In this document: one piece after another, positions 9,058 to 17,169 of the stretch
Layout: each line of letters starts with the position of its first letter
How positions within the stretch are numbered: position 1 is the stretch's first letter
NCBI RefSeq assembly: GCF_001865575.2
Contig: NZ_CP017563.2
Location: 682,001 to 746,000, forward strand
Length of the DNA: 64,000 nt
Source: Paraburkholderia sprentiae WSM5005
GTDB lineage: Bacteria; Pseudomonadota; Gammaproteobacteria; Burkholderiales; Burkholderiaceae
Direction: 5' to 3'
Notes under the pieces: generated by a model
What the model was told of the DNA's origin: nothing
The model's input: the letters and a program-made list of their open reading frames with translations, nothing else
The model's database searches: none
Made by a program: the position numbers and the translations under genes

Positions 9058-10365
9058 ATGGCCTGGAAACTGTGGAAAACCGAGAAGCGGTACGACGAGA
9101 CGCGAAGCTGGCCGAGCAATACGCATGAGTCGTTGAAGCAGCTTCTGGATATGTACCTCGGCAGCGACTCGCCACCGTTCGCGAACTGGGCCGCACCCGG
9201 GATTACCTTCGCGCCCGATGTCGACATGCTCGCCCGAAATGGAGTCCGGGGATATCAGCTTGCCCTCTGGCTGTGGCTTTTTGCCGAGAAGCACGGCACG
9301 ATCGCGGCAAAAATGGTGCGTGAATCTTTGTGCCTGCTCGCCGACGCGATGCAACCGTCGTCCGGCGACCGGATCGACTCGCTCCTCGATCTCGCCAACC
9401 GGCTAGCGCATTCTGTCGAGGCTCTTTCCGCCGAACAGCGCACCTTCCGACTGGAGGGTCTGTCCGTCGAGCTACCGATGGAGTTTTTCCTCGCTACGGC
9501 CTTGCTCCGGCTCGCACCGGACTCTCCTTATGCTGGGATCGAAGGCGCCAACCTGCAAGGCAATGACTTCAAGCTGGCCGACTGCTTTCGCCATGCAACC
9601 GAGGAGGGGCTGGCGGTGTTCCGGCCCATGATAGACGCGGTCGACTTCGACGCGAAATCGCTGCCCCACTGGACATGGAGCGCTCATCCCGGCGCCGCCG
9701 AGCGACACCTGCAACGCCGCCACAACAATCCGCTGTTCGCCCTTCATCGCCAGATGGTGACCGCTCACGAGGTCTATGAGGCACGGCTTGCCGACGCTCA
9801 GGCCATTCAGGACATCCGAAGCGAGCTCAATGAGCTTAGCCGCTCGTTCTCCGAGACGACCGAATTGCCGTTGAACTGGCAGTCCTTTCTCGAAACATAC
9901 CGGGACCACGTCGACAGACTCGATGAACGCCGGCTCGTCGTAGGCGGACAGAACGCGTCCCTCGCAGATGCAATTGCAGCGTTGCGCGCGGACATACTCG
10001 CAACCTGGCGCGCTTCGATTCACAAAAACCGGCACGGTCTCGCGACCCTTGAGCAGGAAGAAGCGAAACGGGCTGAGCGACGGACGATGCTGTATGGATG
10101 CGACTGGACGGCTCAGCTTTTGAGTCACGGGTCCCTGATTCCGCCAGAAGAGGTCGTTGCCGCCCTGCTCAGTGAGCCCGCCTCCGAGGTGGAAAAGGCG
10201 GTGACAGGTCTGCGGGGCGAACCTCGCCTGCATGAGACGCTTGCGCAGTGTCGGGCGGCTGCGCATCGGCTTGTGACCGAGCTTCGCGCGGCTGGCCACC
10301 CGCTTCCCGATATCGACGACAAGCTTCGCATTCTGGATGGTGCGCCCGGGCAGTTGCCAAACTGA
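9058..10365 (+). CDS. Hypothetical protein, 435 residues, no recognised domain
   Basis: I do not recognise this protein. It starts with Met-Ala-Trp-Lys-Leu-Trp after a GCGAGGCTC stretch. It has no signal peptide or membrane segment, apart from a short Trp/Leu-rich helix near residue 70. The middle and C-terminal parts are rich in Ala, Leu, Glu and Arg and look mostly helical, with a likely coiled coil around residues 230-350. Codon use looks like that of its neighbours, so it is probably a real gene. It is followed by a 109-residue hypothetical protein and a GNAT acetyltransferase on the same strand. Confidence 0.7.
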   Translation: MAWKLWKTEKRYDETRSWPSNTHESLKQLLDMYLGSDSPPFANWAAPGITFAPDVDMLARNGVRGYQLALWLWLFAEKHGTIAAKMVRESLCLLADAMQPSSGDRIDSLLDLANRLAHSVEALSAEQRTFRLEGLSVELPMEFFLATALLRLAPDSPYAGIEGANLQGNDFKLADCFRHATEEGLAVFRPMIDAVDFDAKSLPHWTWSAHPGAAERHLQRRHNNPLFALHRQMVTAHEVYEARLADAQAIQDIRSELNELSRSFSETTELPLNWQSFLETYRDHVDRLDERRLVVGGQNASLADAIAALRADILATWRASIHKNRHGLATLEQEEAKRAERRTMLYGCDWTAQLLSHGSLIPPEEVVAALLSEPASEVEKAVTGLRGEPRLHETLAQCRAAAHRLVTELRAAGHPLPDIDDKLRILDGAPGQLPN

Positions 10366-10456
10366 TAATCTTGCTGGTGTGCTATGTCTTGTTACCTTTG
10401 GATCCAGCGGGTATTGCCTGCGACCCTCATGCCACGCACGACCACCAAGGCCACGT

Positions 10457-10786
10457 ATGAACTCTTCCTCTCGCGACCCGCTTGATGCAGCCACAGCGGC
10501 GGCATCTACGCTTTCGACATACCTGGAGCTTTCGCTAGACAAAGGAAAGAGCCTGATTGTGGTGCTCTCTCAACGCGAAAACAATGAAGTCTATCTCGGT
10601 GATCCTGGCGAGCCAGATGCCGACTGGATCAGCTGCGCGGCCATGCACAACACCGTGGTCCGCGCCCTTCTGGACGCCACTCGGTCGGGACTCAACGAAT
10701 TGGTCATTGAAGGACAGGCTTACCGCTTCGTTCGGACCTTCGCACAAGTTGCCGAGCATGGAGCCGTCGTCTTCACACCCGCGTAG
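10457..10786 (+). CDS. Hypothetical protein, 109 residues
   Basis: This small acidic protein begins at the ATG at 10457 (MNSSSRDPLD). It has no signal peptide or membrane segment. A beta-rich centre (K-S-L-I-V-V-L-S-Q-R) and the D-P-G-E-P-D-A-D-W-I-S-C sequence are the only notable features. An in-frame GTG at 10337 would lengthen it with an Arg/Cys-rich stretch that does not look coding. It sits 25 nt upstream of the GNAT gene, which suggests co-transcription. No function can be assigned. Confidence 0.55.
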   Translation: MNSSSRDPLDAATAAASTLSTYLELSLDKGKSLIVVLSQRENNEVYLGDPGEPDADWISCAAMHNTVVRALLDATRSGLNELVIEGQAYRFVRTFAQVAEHGAVVFTPA

Positions 10787-10811
10787 ACGTCTTTCCGAGC
10801 ACAGTCCCATC

Positions 10812-11657
10812 ATGGATGATCGTAGCGATTTCTTTGTGCGCAACATGTCGTCCAGCGAGGTCGATCTGGCGATCGAATGGGCCGCGGCAGAGGGATGGAA
10901 CCCGGGCCTTCACGACGCGCAATGCTTCTGGAACGCCGACCCCAATGGCTTTTTCGTCGGTATCTGGCGTGGGGAGCCGGTAGCATGCATCTCGGCAGTC
11001 GCCTACGATGAGCGCTTCGGTTTCATTGGCCTCTACATCGTCAAGCCGGCGTTTCGCTCGATGGGTTTCGGTCGGCGCACCTGGCAGCACGCCATGCGCT
11101 ATCTGGCCGATCGTACGATCGGCCTGGACGGTGTCGTTGCTCAACAGCAGAACTATCAAAAGTCCGGCTTCCAGCTCGCGTATCGCAACATCCGCTTCCA
11201 GGGCGTCGTGCGAGCTGCGTCGGCGGCAAATGTGATGAACGCGCGGGCTGTACCCTTCGCGCAACTGGTCGCCTACGACAGCGCGTGTTTTTCGACCGCC
11301 CGTTCCCGGTTCCTCGCGGGCTGGATCGCGCAACCACAGGCGCTGGCTCTGGCGCATGTGCGAAACGCTCAGATCAGCGGGTACGGCGTGCTGCGCCGTT
11401 GCAGGACCGGCTACAAGATCGGCCCGCTGTTTGCCGACGACGCACGGATTGCGAACGATCTGTTCGACGGACTCGCCGCAAGCGTCGCAGGCGAAGTCAT
11501 CACATTGGACGTCCCGGAGATCAACGCCGCGGCCGTAGCGCTCGCTCAACGCAACGGCATGGTTAGCGTGTTCGAAACGGCGCGCATGTACACTCGCGCC
11601 ACGCCGGCTGTTCCCGTACAACGCGTGTTCGGGGTGAGTTCGTTCGAACTAGGATGA
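10812..11657 (+). CDS. GNAT family N-acetyltransferase, two-domain type
   Basis: This 281-residue protein has an N-terminal GNAT fold. Visible parts are G-F-F-V-G-I-W-R-G-E-P-V-A-C-I-S (strand), F-I-G-L-Y-I-V-K-P-A-F-R (strand 4) and the acetyl-CoA loop R-S-M-G-F-G-R-R near residue 82. A second alpha/beta domain follows from about residue 150 and resembles the C-terminal domain of YitH-type acetyltransferases (S-G-Y-G-V-L-R-R ... I-G-P-L-F-A-D). It should transfer an acetyl group to a small amine or protein; the substrate is unknown. The ATG at 10812 is chosen because residues upstream in that frame overlap the preceding gene. Confidence 0.82.
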   Translation: MDDRSDFFVRNMSSSEVDLAIEWAAAEGWNPGLHDAQCFWNADPNGFFVGIWRGEPVACISAVAYDERFGFIGLYIVKPAFRSMGFGRRTWQHAMRYLADRTIGLDGVVAQQQNYQKSGFQLAYRNIRFQGVVRAASAANVMNARAVPFAQLVAYDSACFSTARSRFLAGWIAQPQALALAHVRNAQISGYGVLRRCRTGYKIGPLFADDARIANDLFDGLAASVAGEVITLDVPEINAAAVALAQRNGMVSVFETARMYTRATPAVPVQRVFGVSSFELG

Positions 11658-11777
11658 CTGCAAAGATCGAGGTACGCACCGGCTTCGCGCGGCGCAACTT
11701 CGGGTACTCGAACGCTTGTTGCCATCAATGGCTATGCGCCTGTGATCAAGTCGCAGCGACGCCTGGCGACATGAACG

Positions 11778-12734
11778 TCACTTTCGCGAGGCCCGCTTCT
11801 TCCTTTCCGGAATGTCGACGGCGGTGTCGACCGGTGTGAACGGCGCCTGGAAATGATCGACGAGGAAATCGATGAAGGCTCGCGCCCGCGCCGTCTGATT
11901 GCGCTGCCTGGGGTAATAGACGAACAGGTCCGCCGAAGGAAGCACGGTGTTCGGCAGCACCAGCCTAAGACGCCCGCTCTGCACATACTTTGCCAGATCC
12001 CATTCAGAGCGAATCAGAATCCCATGACCGTCGAGCGCCCACCGAAGCGCAATGTCGCCATCGTTGCTCGATAACGCGCCTTTGACCTTGATCGCCTCGA
12101 TGTGGTCGTTCACGATGTAGCGCCACACGCCATAAGCATCATCGTTCTGCCGATGAATGATGCAGCGATGCCGATGCAAGTCCTCTACCCGCTCGGGAGT
12201 CCCAAAACGTTCCAGATATTTCGGGGACGCGCAAAGAAAACGGCGATTGCTCATGATGCGCCTCGCGCTCAGGCGACTGTCGGGTAGCTCGCCGAAGCGT
12301 ATCGCCATGTCGAAGGCGCCTTCGACGAGATCGACCGGCCGGTCCGTCACCTCGAACTGAACTTCGACATTCGGAAAACGCTTTGCGAAGTCGGATACGA
12401 GCGGTGCAATGGTCGTCCTGCCAAAACCTAGCGTCGCATTGATGCGCAACGGCCCGTGCGGATCGCGTCCGGCGCCGGATATGGCCTCCTCCATCTCGCG
12501 AACCTGCCCGACGATCTGGGACGCATAGCGCAGATAAGTCTCTCCCTCGGGCGTCAGGCTGACGCTACGCGTGGTCCGGTTGACCAGACGCGCGCCAAGC
12601 CGCTGCTCGATGATCCCCAGCCGCTTGGTTGCCGCTGGCGGACTGAGATCAAGCGCCCGTGCGGCGCCGGACATGCTCCTGAGTTTTGCAAGGAGAATGA
12701 AAAATTCAAAGTCGGATGCGGGGACAGTACTCAC
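11778..12734 (-). CDS. LysR-type transcriptional regulator, probable tartrate-operon regulator
   Basis: The protein has a winged helix-turn-helix at residues ~5-60 (S-G-A-A-R-A-L-D-L-S-P-P-A-A-T-K-R) and a periplasmic-binding-type effector domain. The start is uncertain: a GTG at 12734 gives 318 residues starting M-S-T-V-P-A-S-D-F, the usual length, while a GTG at 12803 adds 23 residues with no conserved look. It is divergent from the D-tartrate dehydratase gene and should control it, with tartrate or a related acid as likely effector (inference). Confidence 0.85.
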   Translation of the reverse strand: MSTVPASDFEFFILLAKLRSMSGAARALDLSPPAATKRLGIIEQRLGARLVNRTTRSVSLTPEGETYLRYASQIVGQVREMEEAISGAGRDPHGPLRINATLGFGRTTIAPLVSDFAKRFPNVEVQFEVTDRPVDLVEGAFDMAIRFGELPDSRLSARRIMSNRRFLCASPKYLERFGTPERVEDLHRHRCIIHRQNDDAYGVWRYIVNDHIEAIKVKGALSSNDGDIALRWALDGHGILIRSEWDLAKYVQSGRLRLVLPNTVLPSADLFVYYPRQRNQTARARAFIDFLVDHFQAPFTPVDTAVDIPERKKRASRK

Positions 12735-12745
12735 TTTTGGTGAAA

Positions 12746-12760
12746 TATGTAGTGAACATA
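12746..12760. promoter_or_regulatory. Candidate LysR operator (inverted repeat)
   Basis: TATGT-AGTGA-ACATA is an inverted repeat with a 5-nt spacer, 12 nt upstream of the preferred regulator start and about 95 nt upstream of the dehydratase gene. LysR proteins often bind such dyads in the shared promoter of divergent genes. Assignment is by position and symmetry only. Confidence 0.35.
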
Positions 12761-12853
12761 AGTGAATTCTAGCAAGCTCTTTCGCGGCTAAGCTATGCAC
12801 CACATTGAAGCCGAGGTGGCTCGATAACTGTTCAAATCTCTGGAGACAGTGGC

Positions 12854-14020
12854 GTGAGAATCGTTGAAATCCGCGAAAAAACCGTTCCGATCAGTTCCCC
12901 GATCCGGAACGCCTACATCGACTTCAGCAAAATGACCCTGAGTCTTGTCGCCGTCGTTACGGACGTCATCCGCGACGGCAAGCCGGTGATCGGCTACGGC
13001 TTCAACTCGAACGGGCGTTACGGCCAAGGCAAGCTGATGCGCGAGCGTTTCATCCCGCGCCTGCTCGAGGCCGAGCCTGCCTCGCTCGTCGACGACTCCG
13101 GCCACAACCTCGATCCCCACAAGATATGGGCGACGATGTTCATCAACGAGAAGCCCGGTGGCCACGGTGAGCGGTCCGTCGCCATCGGCACGATCGACAT
13201 GGCCGTCTGGGACGCAGTGGCGAAAATCGCCGGGAAACCGCTGTTTCAGCTCCTCGCAGACCGGTACGGCAATGGCCAGGCCCAGCGCAAGATCTTCGTC
13301 TACGCGGCGGGTGGCTACTACTATCCGGGCCAGGACCACGAAAAGCTCAAGGACGAGATGCGCAGTTACATCGACCGCGGCTACACGGTCGTGAAAAAGA
13401 AAATCGGCGGCGCCTCACTCGACGAAGACCTGCGACGCATCGACTCCATCCTGAGCGTGCTGCAGGATGGCCAGAAGCTCGCGGTCGATGCCAATGGCCG
13501 CTTCGATCTCGATACGGCGATCCAGTATGCGAAGGCCCTGTCGCAGTACGACCTGTTCTGGTACGAAGAGGCGGGCGACCCGCTCGACTTCGAGTTGCAG
13601 GCAACGCTGCGCAACTACTACGACAAGCCGATGGCAACCGGCGAAAACCTGTTCTCGATGCAGGATGCGCGCAACCTGATCCGCTATGGCGGTATGCGCC
13701 CCGATCGCGATTGGCTGCAATTCGATTGCGCGTTGAGCTACGGCCTCGTCGAGTATCTGCGAACCCTCGACATGCTGCATCAGCACGGCTGGTCGCGCAG
13801 CCGTTGTATTCCCCACGGTGGGCATCAGATGTCGCTCAACATCGCGGCGGGCCTCGGACTTGGCGGCAACGAATCGTATCCGGACCTGTTCCAGCCATAC
13901 GGTGGCTTCCCGGACGGCGTTCGCGTCGAGAACGGATATATCACCATGCCCGAGCTGCCCGGCATCGGCTTCGAAGGCAAATCCGACCTCATCGCCGAGA
14001 TGCGCAAGCTGGCCGAATAA
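12854..14020 (+). CDS. tarD: D(-)-tartrate dehydratase (enolase superfamily)
   Basis: This 388-residue enolase-superfamily enzyme dehydrates D-tartrate to oxaloacetate in the family reference from Bradyrhizobium (389 residues). The active-site residues appear at matching places: Lys100 in I-N-E-K-P-G-G, the Lys181-183 cluster (V-V-K-K-K-I-G-G), metal ligands Asp212 (V-D-A-N-G), Glu238 (Y-E-E-A-G) and Glu264 (A-T-G-E-N), and general base His321 (I-P-H-G-G-H). Numbering of most of these is one less than in the reference as I recall it. The GTG start at 12854 follows GGAGA. Divergent LysR and downstream DctA and chemoreceptor genes support a role in tartrate use. A related hydroxy-acid substrate cannot be excluded. 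Confidence 0.87.
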   Translation: MRIVEIREKTVPISSPIRNAYIDFSKMTLSLVAVVTDVIRDGKPVIGYGFNSNGRYGQGKLMRERFIPRLLEAEPASLVDDSGHNLDPHKIWATMFINEKPGGHGERSVAIGTIDMAVWDAVAKIAGKPLFQLLADRYGNGQAQRKIFVYAAGGYYYPGQDHEKLKDEMRSYIDRGYTVVKKKIGGASLDEDLRRIDSILSVLQDGQKLAVDANGRFDLDTAIQYAKALSQYDLFWYEEAGDPLDFELQATLRNYYDKPMATGENLFSMQDARNLIRYGGMRPDRDWLQFDCALSYGLVEYLRTLDMLHQHGWSRSRCIPHGGHQMSLNIAAGLGLGGNESYPDLFQPYGGFPDGVRVENGYITMPELPGIGFEGKSDLIAEMRKLAE

Positions 14021-14092
14021 CGCCCGTTTGCAACGGCACCACCAACATTTCCGGTCGAATGGTTCATAACAAGACGGAACAAAGCCGGCGCC

Positions 14093-14134
14093 ATGCGGCC
14101 TTCCCACGCTCCTGCGCGGGAAGGCCGCATTTTT
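14093..14134 (+). terminator. Rho-independent terminator between tarD and dctA
   Basis: A 13-bp perfect stem (arms 14093-14105 and 14118-14130, reading ATGCGGCCTTCCC and its complement) encloses a 12-nt loop and is followed by T residues at 14130-14134. It lies 72 nt after the dehydratase stop and 33 nt before the dctA start, so it may end most tarD transcripts or reduce read-through into dctA. Confidence 0.8.
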
Positions 14135-14167
14135 GCGTTTGAAGACGCCACGCACAGGAGACAAGAC

Positions 14168-15526
14168 ATGCCAGTATCGAAAGCAAGACGGACACTTTCC
14201 AAGTTGTACGTTCAGGTCCTTATCGGGATCGTGGCCGGTGTCCTGCTGGGCCACTTCTACCCCGCGCTCGCCTCACAGATGAAGCCGCTGGGCGACCTGT
14301 TCATCAGGCTGATCCGGATGCTGCTTGCACCGATCATCTTCGCGTCGGTCGTGGTTGGCATTGCGCGCATGAACGACCTCCATCAAGCGGGCCGGGTAGG
14401 CGTGAAAGCACTTTTGTATTTCGAACTGGCATCGACGATCGCGCTGATAGCGGGCATGGTGGTCGTGAATGTCATCAAACCTGGCAGCGGAATGAACATC
14501 GATCCTTCGCAAATCGATGCCGCTGCGATTTCGACCTATACGCACGCGGCGCAGCAACACGGCATGCTCGACTTCTTGATGAGCATCGTTCCGAATAGCA
14601 TCGTCGGGGCGTTCGCCAAAGGCGAGATGCTTCCCATCATTTTCTTTTCAGTCCTGCTCGCCATCTCGCTGGCCAAGCTCGGACCGCGTGCCGCGCCATT
14701 CGTCGACATGCTCGACATGTTCCTTCAAGGGATGTTCGGCGTCGTGCGGATCGTGATGTACGTTGCTCCGATCGGCGCGTTCGGGGGCATGGCCTTCACG
14801 ATTGGCAAATACGGCATCGGTACGTTGGCATCGTTCGGCGAGTTGATGCTTTGTCTGTACCTGACTTCGTTCTTCTTCGTGTTCGTCGTGCTTGGCCTCG
14901 TGATGAAAATGTGCGGGCTATCGCTGTGGAAGTTTCTCCGCTACATCAGGGACGAGATTCTGATTACGCTTGGCACAGCGTCGACGGAAGCAGTGTTGCC
15001 GCAGATGCTGATCAAGATGGAAGCGATGGGCTGTTCTCGCCCCGTCGTCGGGATGGTGTTGCCCACCGGCTACACGTTCAATGCCGATGGAACGGCGATT
15101 TATCTGACGATGGCGGCCTTGTTCATCGCTCAGGCGATGAACGTCCACCTGAGCATCTGGGACCAGTTGCTTGTGCTCGGCGTGCTGCTGCTCACATCGA
15201 AGGGTTCCGCCGGCGTCGCCGGGGCGGGATTCGTTGCGCTGGCGGCGACGCTAGCCTCGATGCACACGATCCCCGTGGAAGGCCTCGTGCTGCTGCTCGG
15301 CGTCGATCGCTTTCTCAACGAGGCGCGTGCAGTCACGAACCTGATTGGCAATGGCGTTGCGACGGTCGTCGTCGCTCGCTGGGAAGGGGAACTTGATAAA
15401 GACATGGCGCGCGCGGTGCTGAATCGCGAGAACACGGCTCACTTCCGCACGCCTGGCGCTGCCGCGCAACCGGCAGTCACGTCGACATCGACGACCGAAT
15501 CGGCCGTGCGTTCCAGCGCGCACTAG
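14168..15526 (+). CDS. dctA: C4-dicarboxylate:cation symporter DctA
   Basis: This inner-membrane carrier of 452 residues belongs to the dicarboxylate/amino acid:cation symporter family. It takes up succinate, fumarate, malate and related acids with protons or sodium. Family landmarks include the hairpin motif around [11 protein letters not shown] (residue ~275), the [14 protein letters not shown] motif, and a Ser/Gly-rich second hairpin with T-S-K-G-S-A-G-V. Start: ATG at 14168 after AGGAGACAAG. It lies behind the tartrate dehydratase and an intervening terminator, so it probably imports tartrate or the C4 acids linked to it. Confidence 0.93.
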   Translation: MPVSKARRTLSKLYVQVLIGIVAGVLLGHFYPALASQMKPLGDLFIRLIRMLLAPIIFASVVVGIARMNDLHQAGRVGVKALLYFELASTIALIAGMVVVNVIKPGSGMNIDPSQIDAAAISTYTHAAQQHGMLDFLMSIVPNSIVGAFAKGEMLPIIFFSVLLAISLAKLGPRAAPFVDMLDMFLQGMFGVVRIVMYVAPIGAFGGMAFTIGKYGIGTLASFGELMLCLYLTSFFFVFVVLGLVMKMCGLSLWKFLRYIRDEILITLGTASTEAVLPQMLIKMEAMGCSRPVVGMVLPTGYTFNADGTAIYLTMAALFIAQAMNVHLSIWDQLLVLGVLLLTSKGSAGVAGAGFVALAATLASMHTIPVEGLVLLLGVDRFLNEARAVTNLIGNGVATVVVARWEGELDKDMARAVLNRENTAHFRTPGAAAQPAVTSTSTTESAVRSSAH

Positions 15527-15558
15527 CCGATTCATCGATAGCACTGCACTTTTCGCGC

Positions 15559-15585
15559 GAGATGCCGTTAATACAACGGCATCTC
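15559..15585 (+). repeat. Stem-loop upstream of the chemoreceptor gene
   Basis: An 11-bp perfect inverted repeat (GAGATGCCGTT / AACGGCATCTC) with a 5-nt loop lies 17 nt before the chemoreceptor ATG. There is no T-tract, so it is not a classic terminator; it could protect the dctA 3' end or affect translation of the downstream gene. Confidence 0.55.
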
Positions 15586-15602
15586 ACTCTACCGGATTCG
15601 GC

Positions 15603-17150
15603 ATGAAACTCACCATCAAGTTCCGTCTTCTCGCCGCACTCACATTGCTCGGGTTCCTGCTGACGGTGACTGGCGCGCTGGGCATCGTCGGCATGCGTGG
15701 TTCGAACCATGCTGTTGCGCAGGCGTACACGAACGACGTGGCTGCCGCGACCGCGCTCGGCAAGTCCAACCTGAACCTGACGATAGTGCGCACCACGCTC
15801 GACCGCGTGCTGCTGCACCCGGAAGCACCGGACAGAGCCGCATTGATTGACAAGGCACGCAACTATCTCGCGGTCTCTGACAAGGCCTGGAAAGCGTACC
15901 GCGCACTGCCCGTCTCCGACGAAGAGGCGGCCTTGTCGAAGGCTGTGGCCGACGCCCGCGAAGCAATGCTGCGCGGCGCACTGGAACCGATGATGGATGC
16001 GATGAGTCGTGGCGATCATGAAGCCGCCGACCACGATGCGATGGTCGTGATGCCACCGCTGTCGGCGGCGCTCACGCAGAAAGCCGCCGATCTGGACAAG
16101 TTTCGCAACGAGCAGGGCAACGCACGTTACGCGACGGCGCAGGACCGCTACGACATCCTCGTGACCACTACCGGAATCGCGATCGCCGTCGGTCTTCTGA
16201 CCTGCCTCACATGCGGCTTCACGCTGCTTCGCGCCATCGCGCGCCCGATCGATATGACGGTGCGCCATGTCGAGCGACTCGCTCAGGGTGACATGTCGCA
16301 GGAATTGCGCTTCGACAGTGCTGACGAAATGGGTCGGCTCGTCAAAAGCGTCGGGCAGATGCAGAAAGACATCGGCACGATGATTGAACAGATCGCACAC
16401 GGAAGCGAGTCGATCGCGTCCGCGACCCAGCAGATCTCGGCCGGCAACGCGGACCTGTCGTCGCGCACCGAGACGCAGGCGGCGTCGATCGAGGAAACGG
16501 CGGCGAGCATGGAACAACTCACCAATGCCGTCACGGAGAACGCGGCGCACGCGCGTGAAGCGCGCGAGCTGGCAGACGCGACGAAGGCGACAGCCGGCGC
16601 GGGCGCGGACGTGGTGCGTCAGGTCATCGCCGCGATGAGCGACATCCACGACGGCGCGAAGAGGATGGGCGAGATCATCGGCGTGATCGAAGGCATCGCC
16701 TTTCAGACCAACATTCTTGCGTTGAATGCGGCTGTCGAGGCCGCGCGCGCCGGAGAGGAAGGACGTGGCTTTGCCGTCGTCGCTGGCGAAGTACGCAATC
16801 TGGCCCAGCGCTCAGCGACAGCGGCAAAGGAAATCAAGGAGCTGATCGACGCGTCGACAGCCCGAGTCGCGGACGGTTCGCGCCTGGTTGGTCGAGCCGG
16901 CGAGGCCATGGGCGAAGTACAGACGGCCGTCAGCCGCGTCACGTCGATCATGAGCGACATCGCGACGGCTTCGGCCGAACAGAGCGATGGCATCGAGGAG
17001 ATCAATCGCGCGATTACGCAGATGGACCACATGTCTCAGCAAAATGCCGCACTGGTGGAACAGGCCGCCGCCGCGGCCGCATCGCTAACGGAGCAGACGG
17101 GTCTGTTGACGAAGGCGGCTGGCCGATTTCGCTTTGCGTCCATGTCCTGA
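15603..17150 (+). CDS. Methyl-accepting chemotaxis protein
   Basis: This 515-residue Tar/Tsr-like chemoreceptor has a transmembrane segment at ~7-30, a periplasmic four-helix-bundle type ligand domain to ~190, a second transmembrane segment at ~192-212, a HAMP domain to ~265, and a long cytoplasmic signalling domain. The kinase-binding tip reads [22 protein letters not shown]. There is no C-terminal NWETF-type pentapeptide for CheR/CheB docking. Its position after tarD and dctA suggests that it senses a dicarboxylate or tartrate; this is inference. Confidence 0.92.
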   Translation: MKLTIKFRLLAALTLLGFLLTVTGALGIVGMRGSNHAVAQAYTNDVAAATALGKSNLNLTIVRTTLDRVLLHPEAPDRAALIDKARNYLAVSDKAWKAYRALPVSDEEAALSKAVADAREAMLRGALEPMMDAMSRGDHEAADHDAMVVMPPLSAALTQKAADLDKFRNEQGNARYATAQDRYDILVTTTGIAIAVGLLTCLTCGFTLLRAIARPIDMTVRHVERLAQGDMSQELRFDSADEMGRLVKSVGQMQKDIGTMIEQIAHGSESIASATQQISAGNADLSSRTETQAASIEETAASMEQLTNAVTENAAHAREARELADATKATAGAGADVVRQVIAAMSDIHDGAKRMGEIIGVIEGIAFQTNILALNAAVEAARAGEEGRGFAVVAGEVRNLAQRSATAAKEIKELIDASTARVADGSRLVGRAGEAMGEVQTAVSRVTSIMSDIATASAEQSDGIEEINRAITQMDHMSQQNAALVEQAAAAAASLTEQTGLLTKAAGRFRFASMS

Positions 17151-17169
17151 TGCGGGACGGTGACGCGAA

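Noticed and set aside
15559..15585. Hairpin after dctA as a terminator
   Set aside because: It has no T-tract on either strand, so it is listed only as a stem-loop.
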